NCBI RefSeq assembly: GCF_013031355.1
Contig: NZ_WPZO01000007.1
Location: forward strand, 124,001-188,000
Source of the DNA: Ruegeria arenilitoris
Lineage (GTDB): Bacteria > Pseudomonadota > Alphaproteobacteria > Rhodobacterales > Rhodobacteraceae
DNA: 64,000 bases
Direction: 5' to 3'
The notes beneath the pieces are model-generated. The model made no database searches and was not told the DNA's origin. It was given only the letters and a program-made list of their open reading frames with translations. Positions 56,508 to 64,000 of the stretch are shown here, piece by piece; position 1 is the first letter of the stretch, and every line of letters begins with the position of its first letter. A program made the position numbers and the translations under genes.

Positions 56508-57022
56508 CTGAGGTCCTTGAACATATAGGTCGTGGGCTCCAGCCGGTCTTCGAACGGGTTGCGGCAATAGTTCGGAATCTCTCCGGCGATTTGAAACCCC
56601 ATGCTTTGGTACAGGATGCGCGACGGGTCAGTGCTGCGCGTATCCAGCACCAGCAGGGTTCGATTCAGTTGGGTCGCCCGATCCTGTAGCGCGGCCATCA
56701 AAGCACGCCCAAGCCCCCGGCGCCTGGCCTCAGGGTGGACCAGCAATTTGCCCACATCGGCGCGATGCGGTTGGTTGGGCATCGCTGCCGGGACCAACTG
56801 CACCGTCCCCAAAACGCGCCCACTGTCGCGGGCCACGAACAGGTCCAGCGCGCCGGTCTGCAGGTCCGGCCGCACTCGGTTCTGCCAATAGGTGCGGGCC
56901 TGATCCGGAGTAAACGGCAGGACGAACCCGATGCTGGCACCATCCTGCACACAGGCGTGCAGGATATCCGTCAGGTCTTCCAATGCGTCGTCAAATCCGC
57001 TGTCGTCCAGACGCGAGATCAT
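56504..57022 (-). CDS. GNAT family N-acetyltransferase
   Basis: 172 residues. The acetyl-CoA-binding motif A is VGKLLVHPEARRRGLGRALM (about 95-114), followed by the usual C-terminal strand with FYQSMGF-like YQSMGFQIAG. Substrate unknown. The start at 57022 overlaps the stop of the XRE-cupin gene by 4 bp (ATGA), so the two are cotranslated; an upstream in-frame extension runs inside the regulator and is not used. Confidence 0.88.
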   Translation of the reverse strand: MISRLDDSGFDDALEDLTDILHACVQDGASIGFVLPFTPDQARTYWQNRVRPDLQTGALDLFVARDSGRVLGTVQLVPAAMPNQPHRADVGKLLVHPEARRRGLGRALMAALQDRATQLNRTLLVLDTRSTDPSRILYQSMGFQIAGEIPNYCRNPFEDRLEPTTYMFKDLS

Positions 57023-57573
57023 ATCAGCACCAGCAAGTATCGCGCCCCGCGGGCGGGCGGTGTTTCGAACCGGGTCGGACCGGACAGATGATAGCGCAGG
57101 CAATCGCCGCCACTCAGATCATGTGCGACCCCTTCCACCGTCAGGGTCAAGGCGCCGTCCAGCATGATCAGGTGATGTTCCTGCCCGGGCTTGGGCGGCG
57201 TGTCATAGGTAATCACCGTGCCGGGCGGCAGATGGCCTTCCAGAACCTCGGCGCTGAGGCCGGCGGCAGGTGGAGACACCGAGCGGCGCGTGAACCCGGT
57301 TTCCGGGTCGCGCCATTCCGGTTGCCGCTCGAATGGTACGCGCGGGTCGAAACTGTCCTCGACCATCATCAGCAGGCGGGACATCGGCAGGCCATATGCG
57401 GCACACAACCGCCCCAGCGTTTCCGCAGTGGGGCTGACATCCCCCTTCTCCATCCGTGAGAGGGTGGCGCGGCTGACGCCGCTGCGCTCGGCCAGTTGGT
57501 CCAGTGACCATCCGTGGCCCCGGCGCAGCTCGTTCAGGTGGTTGGCAAGGCGGTTTGAGAGGTCGTCCAGCAT
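57019..57573 (-). CDS. XRE-type regulator with cupin domain
   Basis: 184 residues. N-terminal HTH (about 14-68; WSLDQLAERSGVSRATLSRMEKGDVSPT) and C-terminal cupin (about 105-184, ending GARYLLVLI). Same architecture as the protein at 20003-20566 but clearly divergent in sequence. Cotranscribed with the GNAT enzyme, whose gene may be its target. Confidence 0.9.
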   Translation of the reverse strand: MLDDLSNRLANHLNELRRGHGWSLDQLAERSGVSRATLSRMEKGDVSPTAETLGRLCAAYGLPMSRLLMMVEDSFDPRVPFERQPEWRDPETGFTRRSVSPPAAGLSAEVLEGHLPPGTVITYDTPPKPGQEHHLIMLDGALTLTVEGVAHDLSGGDCLRYHLSGPTRFETPPARGARYLLVLI

Positions 57574-57636
57574 GGTTCATATTTGGGAATCACGTTCGTA
57601 TCTGAGAATACTATCTAAAATCATTCGCAGCACAAC

Positions 57637-57664
57637 AAAAAAGGGCGCAGATATATCTGCGCCC
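57637..57664 (-). terminator. Terminator of the iron-binding protein gene
   Basis: A perfect 22-bp palindrome (57643-57664, arms GGGCGCAGATA/TATCTGCGCCC) followed on the - strand by six T (57637-57642). Confidence 0.85.
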
Positions 57665-57692
57665 ACTTCTACTGCTCGGTTTTTTGTCCGGA

Positions 57693-58712
57693 TCAGTTCC
57701 AGCCAACCTCGTTGAAGATTTTCTGCGCCTCGGGCAGGTTCTTGGCGACCTCGGACAGGTTCACGTCATCTGCCTTGAACTCACCCAGTGCCTTGACCGA
57801 GTCCACAAGTTCGACGCCTTCGACTGCCGGGAATTCGTCATTGCCCGCCGAGAAGTATTTCTGGGCCGAGTCGCTGGCTAGGTATTCCAGGAACAGGATC
57901 GCGTTTTCCTTGTTCGGTGCGTTCGCCGCCACACCAGCACCGGACAGGTTCATATGTGCGCCGGTGCTGTCCTGATTGGGAAAGACCCAGCCGATCGAGT
58001 CGATGTCGGCGGACACGCCTTTGACGTCTTTGCGGATGGCGCGGGCAAAGTAATAGGTGTTCGACACGGCGATGTCGCACTCGCCGGAAACGATGCCGCG
58101 CAGCTGGTCGGTGTCGCCGCCCTGCGGGTCGCGCGCCATGTTGGCGACAATGCCTTCGGCCCAGGCTTTGGCCGCCTCGGAGCCCTCATGGGTGATGATC
58201 GAGGCCAGAAGGGTCTGGTTGTAGGTGTTGCTGGACGACCGGATGCAGATCAGGCCCTTGTATTCCGGCTTGGCCAGATCGGCATAGGTGGCCGGCGGGT
58301 TGGCTACGTTTTCCTTGTCGAAAAAGATGATGCGGCCGCGCTGGGAAAAGCCGAACCACTCGTTGTCTGTGTCCTGCAGGTTGGAGGGGATGCGCTCTTC
58401 CAGAACGGCGCTGTCGATGGATTGAAGAACGCCTGCATTCTTGGCCCGCGCCAAACGCGAAGTATCGACGGTCAGCAGGATATCGGCAGGCGAGTTCGCC
58501 CCTTCGGCTTCCATCCGGGCGATCAGCTCATCGGCCTTGCCCTCGATGCGGTTGATGGTGATGCCGGTTGCCTCTTCGAATTCACCGTACAGGTTTTCGT
58601 CGGTGTCGTAGTGGCGCGAGGAATAGAGGTTCAGCTCTCCCTCGGCAGCGGCAGAGGTTGCAATCAGGGCCGTCAGGGCGGCGGCAACGCAGGTAGAGGA
58701 TTTCAGCATCAT
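57693..58712 (-). CDS. Fe(3+) ABC transporter substrate-binding protein
   Basis: 339 residues of the FutA/FbpA family. Sec signal (1-22), mature start EGELNLYSSRHYDTDENLY, and the paired Tyr iron ligands in VSNTYYFARAI. It would deliver ferric iron to an inner-membrane permease, but no permease or ATPase gene is adjacent in this window; the visible upstream gene is a pseudogene. The start is one of two adjacent ATGs (58712, 58709). A possible iron-responsive site lies 36 bp upstream. Confidence 0.92.
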   Translation of the reverse strand: MMLKSSTCVAAALTALIATSAAAEGELNLYSSRHYDTDENLYGEFEEATGITINRIEGKADELIARMEAEGANSPADILLTVDTSRLARAKNAGVLQSIDSAVLEERIPSNLQDTDNEWFGFSQRGRIIFFDKENVANPPATYADLAKPEYKGLICIRSSSNTYNQTLLASIITHEGSEAAKAWAEGIVANMARDPQGGDTDQLRGIVSGECDIAVSNTYYFARAIRKDVKGVSADIDSIGWVFPNQDSTGAHMNLSGAGVAANAPNKENAILFLEYLASDSAQKYFSAGNDEFPAVEGVELVDSVKALGEFKADDVNLSEVAKNLPEAQKIFNEVGWN

Positions 58713-58747
58713 GTTTCCCAACTTTGAAAGCTGTGGTGGTTTATTTC

Positions 58748-58762
58748 TGACTGAAAAGGTCA
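58748..58762 (-). promoter_or_regulatory. Possible iron-rhodo box (RirA-type) upstream of the iron-binding protein
   Basis: TGA-N9-TCA at 58748-58762 with inner symmetry TGAC...GTCA fits the iron-rhodo box used by RirA in alphaproteobacteria. A second near-match, TGA-N9-TTG, lies at 58796-58810. Short pattern, so chance is possible, but the position in front of a ferric-iron transporter gene supports it. Confidence 0.4.
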
Positions 58763-58923
58763 ATGAAACAATTCTTGGAGGGATGCAAGTAAATCTGACA
58801 AATTTAGTTGGGAAAATGGTCGCACGTGAAAACGTCCGTGGCGGACCATCGAATCCACTGCCCGTTTGGCTGAAAGCCGCGTCATGTACCGGCTATCAGA
58901 TTGGATCACTCAGGTGGGGCTGA

Positions 58924-59407
58924 TCAATCGGCCATCAGAATAATCTGTCTCAGGCCGCAGGCTCCGAAAAGGGCGGAACCGAACATTTCACAGGTTTCTT
59001 CGGCGAGCGTCACATAACGCCCATTTTCCATTTCATGAAAAAACATAAAGGCGGCAGTCATCTCGAGCCCGAGTGCGCCTCCCAGATAAACCACTACTGC
59101 AAGGATAAAATACCGTCGTGGCGCAGGCTTCATGCCGTAGATCACAAAGCGAAAACCGAGCAGCACAAGTATTAAGTATAAAGACAACTACAAGGCCGTA
59201 GACAACCCACTCCCACGCAAAGAATCCGGTGCCGTCAAAGTTCCTGGTGAAATACGCGCCAACTGGTTCGTGTACCTAGGCTGCGTCGTCAAGCGCTGCG
59301 AAGAATATGTGGCCGCAAAGCCAAGCCAGTGCCGCAGTTGGTAGAATAGCTGCGGCTGAATAAATCAAGTATTGGATAGGAGTTGGTAAAAAAAATACGC
59401 GAAACAT
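58924..59407 (-). pseudogene. Membrane protein gene with a stop codon and a frameshift
   Basis: The 3' part (58924 to about 59187) encodes 87 residues with hydrophobic helices (YFILAVVVYLGGALGLEMTA) and a conserved-looking EMFGSALFGACGLR end. Reading upstream on the same strand gives, in another frame, a matching N-terminal half: an ATG at 59407, MFRVFFLPTPIQYLIYSAAA, a TAG at 59276-59278 and then GYF-type sequence VHEPVGAYFTRNFDGTGFFA with a hydrophobic helix that runs into the 3' frame only after a one-base shift near 59165-59185. So at least two lesions break a roughly 160-residue membrane protein. The family is not named with confidence. Confidence 0.65.
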
Positions 59408-59727
59408 GTCCACATTTATTCTTTAACTCACCCCACCAAGCTTAAGTGCAGAGTTTTGGCTGTATAGTGAGTTGCGGCATAAGGTAACTGTTGGGCCGAT
59501 TTTTGCCATGAAGTGAGGTCAATTCCTCGATAGTGCATCTATTGTTCCCGTATTGCCAACAATGACGACTCGGTCACTCGAGCGTAGTACTCCGATCTTT
59601 GGCAAAGTAGATGAGCCAGAAACCTGAGCGACACATTGTGGATGCGATCGCAATGACTGCAAGACAGACGTAGCCACAAAAAAACCGCACCCGAAGGCGC
59701 GGTTTCTTTAACAGTTATGCGTAGTTC
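59408..59727. other. Intergenic region before rpmJ terminator
   Basis: No gene supported between the membrane pseudogene and rpmJ, apart from the rpmJ terminator at its right end. AT-richer than the flanks; no clear promoter or repeat seen. Confidence 0.4.
59678..59705 (-). terminator. Terminator after rpmJ
   Basis: On the - strand a 7-bp stem (AAACCGC/GCGGTTT, 59682-59688 with 59699-59705) followed by a run of T (59678-59684). Confidence 0.8.
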
Positions 59728-59853
59728 TTAGCCCTGGCGAGCTTTGAACTTGCGCTGCGTCTTGTTGATCACGTAGACGCGGCCTTTGCGACGCACAATC
59801 CGGCAGTCGCGGTGCCGGTTTTTGAGCGAGCGGAGCGAGTTCTTGACCTTCAT
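59728..59853 (-). CDS. rpmJ: 50S ribosomal protein L36, zinc-free type
   Basis: 41 residues, very basic, [20 protein letters not shown] followed by [21 protein letters not shown]. Only one Cys (Cys17) remains of the four zinc ligands (three Cys, one His) found in the zinc-type L36, so this is the zinc-independent form common in alphaproteobacteria. It stands alone with its own terminator. Confidence 0.95.
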   Translation of the reverse strand: MKVKNSLRSLKNRHRDCRIVRRKGRVYVINKTQRKFKARQG

Positions 59854-59943
59854 GGGTCTGTCTCCAATCTGCGGCGCCTTCATCAAAGACGTGGCCAGCG
59901 CCTGGGTTAGCGGGTGCCCCGGAGCTCCGGAACAGTGAAACGA

Positions 59944-60018
59944 TGGTGGGCGGTACAAGGATCGAACTTGTGACCCCTTCGATGTCAACGAAGTGCTCTA
60001 CCGCTGAGCTAACCGCCC
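59944..60018 (-). tRNA. tRNA-Val (anticodon GAC)
   Basis: 75 nt including an encoded CCA end. All arms fold: acceptor GGGCGGT/ACCGCCC, D stem GCTC/GAGC, anticodon stem CTTCG/CGAAG with loop TTGACAT (anticodon GAC, 59984-59986 on the complement), T stem ACAAG/CTTGT with TTCGATC loop. Confidence 0.95.
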
Positions 60019-60167
60019 ACTTAAACCTTTGCGTGCCCTGCCCCATAACGAAATGGGGCGCGGAACCCCGCGCCGGTAGCGGGGTCTATAAAAGGAGTCG
60101 CAAAGGGGTTCAAGGGGTTTGGTCCAACTATTTTCCAGTCTATGCTGAAACCGAACAAGGAGTCACC

Positions 60168-61028
60168 ATGCAGAACACGCCATATGTATTGGATATGCCC
60201 GCCAGCCGCACGTCCTGCGTGGTATTTTCCTCTCCGCATAGTGGCCGGAACTACCCTGAATCCATGCTCAACCGTACGGTTCTGGGTGAGAATGTGATTC
60301 GATCCTCGGAAGATGCCTTTGTGGATCAGCTGTTTTCTGCGGCGGCCGACTTTGGCGCGCCGTTGATCTCGGCGGTGATGCCGCGCGCCTATCTGGACCT
60401 GAACCGCAGCGCCGAGGAACTGGATCCGGCGCTGATTCAGGGCGCGCGCCGACATGGCCACAATCCGCGTGTGGCCTCGGGGCTGGGGGTGATTCCCCGC
60501 GTGGTGGCCAATGGGCGTGCGATTTATCGCGGCAAGCTGACGATGGATGAGGCCCGGCTGCGCATTGATACCTGCTGGCGACCGTATCACGCCCGGATCA
60601 AGTCTCTGCTCGCCGAATCGCATGATGCGTTCGGACAGGCGATTCTGGTCGATTGCCATTCAATGCCGCATGAGGCCGTTGCCATGGTCAGCAACCCAAG
60701 AGCCCGACGGCCGGATGTGGTGCTTGGTGACAGGTTCGGGGCGTCGGCTTCGGTCGACGTCGTGGACCAGATCGAGGCCGCTTTTGTCGCGGCCGGGCTG
60801 AACGTGGCGCGCAACACGCCCTTTGCCGGGGCCTACTTGACCCAGACTTACGGTCGCCCGACCCGTGATCAGCACGCCGTGCAGATCGAGATCGACCGGG
60901 CGCTTTACATGGACGAAGCCCGAATCGAGCCGAATGAGAACTTCGCCGCGTTTCAGGAGATTCTGCGCGAGGTCATCCGGGACATTGCCGGTATTGGCGA
61001 GGAGTCTCTGCCTCTGGCCGCCGAGTGA
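60168..61028 (+). CDS. N-formylglutamate amidohydrolase family protein
   Basis: 286 residues. The family fold is recognised from SSPHSGRNYPESM, SSEDAFVDQLF, MPRAYLDLNRSAEELDP, the DCHSMPH metal-binding stretch and the C-terminal QHAVQIEIDRALYMDE. Relatives hydrolyse N-formylglutamate in histidine breakdown or act on other formyl/acyl amino acids. No hut genes surround it, so the substrate is open. GGAG lies 6 bp before the ATG. It ends 2 bp from the convergent dinB stop. Confidence 0.88.
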   Translation: MQNTPYVLDMPASRTSCVVFSSPHSGRNYPESMLNRTVLGENVIRSSEDAFVDQLFSAAADFGAPLISAVMPRAYLDLNRSAEELDPALIQGARRHGHNPRVASGLGVIPRVVANGRAIYRGKLTMDEARLRIDTCWRPYHARIKSLLAESHDAFGQAILVDCHSMPHEAVAMVSNPRARRPDVVLGDRFGASASVDVVDQIEAAFVAAGLNVARNTPFAGAYLTQTYGRPTRDQHAVQIEIDRALYMDEARIEPNENFAAFQEILREVIRDIAGIGEESLPLAAE

Positions 61029-61030
61029 TC

Positions 61031-62284
61031 TCAGCGCAGGGCACGGCCTTTCACAATCGCATCGCTGCCAAATCGGCGCCGGATTTCGTCGGTGGCGCGT
61101 TCGGCCTGTGACCGCTGGGTCGCGCCGGGGTCCAGAAGGTCACCCGATATGTCCGCTTGCGATTCAGCGCACAGATCGGACAGGCCAACGCCCAGCAGGC
61201 GGTAGGGCCCCTGATTCCCGACCTGATCGAACAGCCCTCGGGCGGTGCGATAGATTCGGTCAGCGATCTGCGTTGCGTCGCGCAGGGACACGCGGCGGGT
61301 GAGGGTCTTGTGATTGGCGCGTTTCAGTTTCAGAGTGACGACCCGCCCGGCCAGAGCTTTGGCCTTGGCGCGGTCGGCAACCTTTTCCGACATGCGCCAC
61401 AAGTGTCCGTCCAGAATGTCCAGGCTGGCGGTGTCTTCGAAAAACGTGGTCTCGTTGCTGATCGACTTCATCGGCTCATGCGCCGAGACGCGCCGTTTGT
61501 CCTGCCCGCGGGCCAGATGCCACAGCCGATAACCCATAGATCCGAACCGTGCGGTCAGCGCCTCCTGATCCCAGCGCAGCAAATCAGAAAAGCTGCGGAT
61601 GCCGGCGCGGTCCAATGATTCCTGTGCAGCCGGGCCGATGCCCCAGATCAGCCGCACCGGTTTGTCATACAGAAATTCCGCCGTTTCGGCCTGGCCGATC
61701 ACAGAAAATCCGCGTGGTTTGTCCAAATCGGACGCCACCTTGGCCAGAAACTTGTTGTGCGACAGCCCGATCGAGCCGGTCACGCCCAGCTCATCCTTCA
61801 TCCGTTTCACCAAGCGCGCCAGCATCGCGGCAGGCGGAGCACCGTGAAGGCGTTCAGTGCCGGACAGGTCCATGAACGCCTCGTCCAGCGACAGCGGTTC
61901 GACCACCGGGGTCAGTTCATCCATCATCTTGCGGATCTCGCGCGAGACCTCGGCATAAACCGACATGCGCGGCTTGATCACCACCGCGTCGGGGCAGAGT
62001 TGCAGCGCCTTGAACATCGGCATGGCCGAGCGCACCCCGCGAATGCGGGCGACATAGCAGGCGGTGGACACAACGCCCCGCTTGCCGCCACCGATAATTA
62101 CAGGCTTGTCGGCCAGCTCCGGATTGTCGCGTTTCTCGACCGAGGCATAAAAGGCGTCACAATCCATGTGGGCGATGGATAGATCGAACAGTTCGGGATG
62201 TGTCTTTACTCGCGGGCTGCCGCAAGAAGGGCAGCGCCGTTCGTCGGTCAAAGTGGTCAGGCAATCTCGGCAGAGACCGGGCAT
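61031..62284 (-). CDS. dinB: DNA polymerase IV with N-terminal zinc-ribbon
   Basis: 417 residues, Y-family translesion polymerase. Catalytic acids in IAHMDCDAFYASVEKR and SLDEAFMDLSG; little-finger domain follows and the C-terminus ends FGSDAIVKGRALR. Before the polymerase core there are about 45 extra residues with CRDC and CPSC (residues 5-8 and 19-22), a small zinc-ribbon not present in E. coli DinB. Start at 62284 fits the extension. No clear LexA box was seen upstream. Confidence 0.94.
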   Translation of the reverse strand: MPGLCRDCLTTLTDERRCPSCGSPRVKTHPELFDLSIAHMDCDAFYASVEKRDNPELADKPVIIGGGKRGVVSTACYVARIRGVRSAMPMFKALQLCPDAVVIKPRMSVYAEVSREIRKMMDELTPVVEPLSLDEAFMDLSGTERLHGAPPAAMLARLVKRMKDELGVTGSIGLSHNKFLAKVASDLDKPRGFSVIGQAETAEFLYDKPVRLIWGIGPAAQESLDRAGIRSFSDLLRWDQEALTARFGSMGYRLWHLARGQDKRRVSAHEPMKSISNETTFFEDTASLDILDGHLWRMSEKVADRAKAKALAGRVVTLKLKRANHKTLTRRVSLRDATQIADRIYRTARGLFDQVGNQGPYRLLGVGLSDLCAESQADISGDLLDPGATQRSQAERATDEIRRRFGSDAIVKGRALR

Positions 62285-62644
62285 GAAATTTTTCCCGCCT
62301 TCCGTGCGATCCAATCAGCGGATTACTTATACCAGCCCCGGCTGCTACGCAAAGTGGCGGCTGCTACTAAGGTCACAGCGATTTTCAGAAGAAGACCCCC
62401 CGCGAAGTGGCGGGGGGAGGTGACGGACCTCAGGAAGAGACGGTCCGCGGGGAGTATCACAGCCCCAGAATCGCTTAAATTCACCGGTTTCGATAGGACC
62501 CAGGTCACAGAAGAAAAACTCGGGTTTTTCATGTGTGTTTTGGGGCACAGGGACGATTTGGCGCGGATCGGCAGAAAAGTGACGTAAGGTCAACTGCTTG
62601 AGGGCGCTTTTTGTCGCGAAAATCCGCCGATTTACCCAGGCGCT
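62285..62644. other. Intergenic region between dinB and pyrF
   Basis: About 360 bp, no gene supported. A perfect 8-bp GC hairpin (62396-62403 with 62410-62417) and a GGTCACAG direct repeat are the only structure seen. It may hold the dinB promoter and the 3' end of pyrF transcripts. Confidence 0.45.
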
Positions 62645-63361
62645 TCAGTGCCGTGTCAAGGAATTTAACTCGGCAAGAACCGCCTCGGCGGCCGCTTTCG
62701 GGTCCTCTGCCTGATAGATCGGGCGGCCGACGACGATGTGGTCGGCGCCGTCGCCAATGGCGCTGGCCGGGGTGGCGACGCGTTTCTGATCGCCCAAGGC
62801 GGCCCCTGCAGGGCGGACGCCGGGGGTGACGATCAGGCGGCCTTCGGCCTGGGGCAGGGCGCGGATCAGGGCGGCCTCTTGCGGGCTGGCGATGACGCCA
62901 TCGGCCCCGGCCTCCAGCGCGCGCGCCGCGCGTTCGACCACCAGATCCTGAACGTCGCCCTGTTTCAGCAGGCTGGCATCCAGATCGTCGCGGTTCAGCG
63001 AGGTCAGGATGGTCACCGCGAGGATCTTGAGGTCCTTGCCCGAGGCGCCCTCTTTCGCGGCGCGCACCACATGCGGGTCGCCATGCACGGTCAGGAAATC
63101 CAGGTCGAACTGCGCCAGCCCGCGCACGGCGTTTTCTACCGTATTGCCGATATCGAACAGCTTCATATCCAGAAAGATGCGCTTGCCGTGGTCCTGCTTC
63201 AGCTCATTGGCCAGGGCCAGCCCGCCACCTGTCAGCATCCCCAGACCGATCTTGTAAAAGGACACGGCATCGCCCAGCCGCTCGGCCATGGCCAGCCCCT
63301 GCAGGGCGTTCGGAACATCTAGGGCAACGATCAGGCGGTCATCGGACGTGGGAACAGTCAT
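62645..63361 (-). CDS. pyrF: Orotidine 5'-phosphate decarboxylase
   Basis: 238 residues. The catalytic tetrad motif is LDMKLFDIGNT, and VTPGVRP and ADHIVVGRPI phosphate-binding segments close the barrel. Makes UMP from OMP. Start at 63361 has AAGGAG at a good distance; upstream in-frame codons are spurious. Stands alone on its strand. Confidence 0.95.
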   Translation of the reverse strand: MTVPTSDDRLIVALDVPNALQGLAMAERLGDAVSFYKIGLGMLTGGGLALANELKQDHGKRIFLDMKLFDIGNTVENAVRGLAQFDLDFLTVHGDPHVVRAAKEGASGKDLKILAVTILTSLNRDDLDASLLKQGDVQDLVVERAARALEAGADGVIASPQEAALIRALPQAEGRLIVTPGVRPAGAALGDQKRVATPASAIGDGADHIVVGRPIYQAEDPKAAAEAVLAELNSLTRH

Positions 63362-63511
63362 CGGGGCAAGCTCCTTTTTGGCAAACGTCTGCGTCCTAGC
63401 GGGTTCGAGCGCTTCTGTCCATGCAGCGCGGGAGAGATTTAGATCAAGTCGCGAAAACCGGGCTGTGCTATGGTGCCGGTCGAACAGGCGAGCAATTCTG
63501 ATGGGGGGAAT

Positions 63512-63832
63512 ATGAAAGCGCGGTTTGGTGTTGGACTCGTTCTGGTAGTAGCGGCCTGTCAGGATATGCCGTTGGAGACGGAGGCTGCAGATACGCTCAT
63601 CGTGTCGCCAACAAATGATGATCTTCGTTTGGTGCGCGGATACCGGTCCACCGATGATGATTGCCAGCTGACCGGCGAAACGGCTTTTACCATCGATTTT
63701 CTGGATGATGCGGCGGATCTTGTGTCCTGCCCGGCTGGCGGCGATGCGGCGCAATCCCTGGTCGAGATGTACGGCGCGCGACAGGTGGCGAAAACCGGAG
63801 GCTATGCCGTGTATACCGTGCCACGGCGATAG
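63512..63832 (+). CDS. Small lipoprotein, unknown
   Basis: 106 residues. The N-terminus MKARFGVGLVLVVAACQDMP has a lipobox (VAAC, lipidated Cys16; Asp at +3 rather than +2). The mature part has two more Cys (in DDDCQLTG and LVSCPAGG) that could form a disulfide. No family recognised. GGGGGAA precedes the ATG. Confidence 0.72.
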   Translation: MKARFGVGLVLVVAACQDMPLETEAADTLIVSPTNDDLRLVRGYRSTDDDCQLTGETAFTIDFLDDAADLVSCPAGGDAAQSLVEMYGARQVAKTGGYAVYTVPRR

Positions 63833-63854
63833 GCTGCCCTTGGCGCAGCAGAGC

Positions 63855-64000
63855 CTAGGAAAAAAGCGTGGTCAGCCTGTCATCCATTTCCGCCAGAATA
63901 TCGATGTTTCTCAGCCTGCGCGGTGCCACGCGATATTCCTTGCCCTCAACAACCCTCATCGAACTGGCCAGATGGGGCACGGCTTGCAACACGGCTTCGC
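63855..64000 (-). CDS. 3' end of an unidentified gene (cut by window edge)
   Basis: An open frame of 48 codons runs from the right edge to a TAG at 63855-63857, ending ...VEGKEYRVAPRRLRNIDIL and then AEMDDRLTTLFS. Coding-like composition, but too short to name. The start lies beyond the window. Confidence 0.55.
   Translation of the reverse strand, partial: EAVLQAVPHLASSMRVVEGKEYRVAPRRLRNIDILAEMDDRLTTLFS

Noticed and set aside
62323-62593. Short frames on both strands between dinB and pyrF
   Set aside because: No ribosome binding sites, mutually overlapping, no family resemblance.

Overview
The window is high-GC, densely coded DNA from an alphaproteobacterial chromosome, most likely a marine Rhodobacterales (roseobacter-type) organism. 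The evidence is the chromosomal block rpsT-dnaA-dnaN-recF...gyrB, a rimP-nusA-ylxR/L7Ae-infB operon with the fused alphaproteobacterial YlxR-L7Ae protein, a zinc-free type L36, and the ubiquinone genes ubiG, ubiB and ubiE. Assignments come from reading motifs and gene order; no database search was run.

Layout. 0-8 kb: a small secreted/membrane peptide, hemH, a degenerate methyltransferase, comF-grxC-nitrilase-marR, ubiG, and a peptidase joined to a half-length solute-binding protein. 7.7-13.3 kb: the rimP-nusA-infB operon, with a terminator-like hairpin in its leader. 13.5-21.9 kb: a small Tat-type peptide gene with a near-consensus promoter, kynurenine-pathway genes (kynA-kynB type), a threonine catabolic operon kbl-[PLP enzyme]-tdh, a sulfotransferase, an XRE-cupin regulator and a thiolase. 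22-27.3 kb: ubiB-ubiE, mutM, an enoyl-CoA hydratase and rpsT. 27.8-35.5 kb: dnaA, dnaN, recF and gyrB, with an AhpD-like gene and a divergent TetR gene between recF and gyrB. 35.5-39.8 kb: accessory DNA with a truncated HxlR regulator, a DoxX-like gene broken by two in-frame stops, a TetR/hydrolase pair and an exported metallo-beta-lactamase-fold protein. 40-43.6 kb: nadA-nadB-nadC.

43.6-56.5 kb is the most interesting region: a hybrid sensor kinase, two di-heme cytochrome c peroxidase-family proteins, a Rieske protein with a Tat signal, a large molybdopterin oxidoreductase with an arsenite-oxidase-type [3Fe-4S] site, a HEAT-repeat protein, a pseudoazurin-like cupredoxin, moeA and an OmpR-type response regulator. 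Large subunit + Rieske subunit + two di-heme peroxidases matches the dissimilatory iodate reductase set (idrA, idrB, idrP1, idrP2) rather than plain arsenite oxidase. The simplest model is periplasmic: cupredoxin or cytochromes deliver electrons to the Mo/Fe-S enzyme, the peroxidases remove H2O2 formed during iodate reduction, MoeA supplies cofactor, and the flanking two-component proteins sense conditions. A 122-nt stretch between the large subunit and the HEAT gene carries five perfect inverted repeats, two of which form a potential H-type pseudoknot.

56.5-64 kb: GNAT/XRE pair, an iron-type ABC binding protein with a possible iron-responsive operator, a membrane-protein pseudogene, rpmJ, tRNA-Val(GAC), an N-formylglutamate amidohydrolase-like gene, dinB, pyrF, a small lipoprotein and the 3' end of an unidentified gene at the right edge. 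Three decayed genes (35.6, 35.8 and 58.9 kb) point to ongoing loss of accessory functions.
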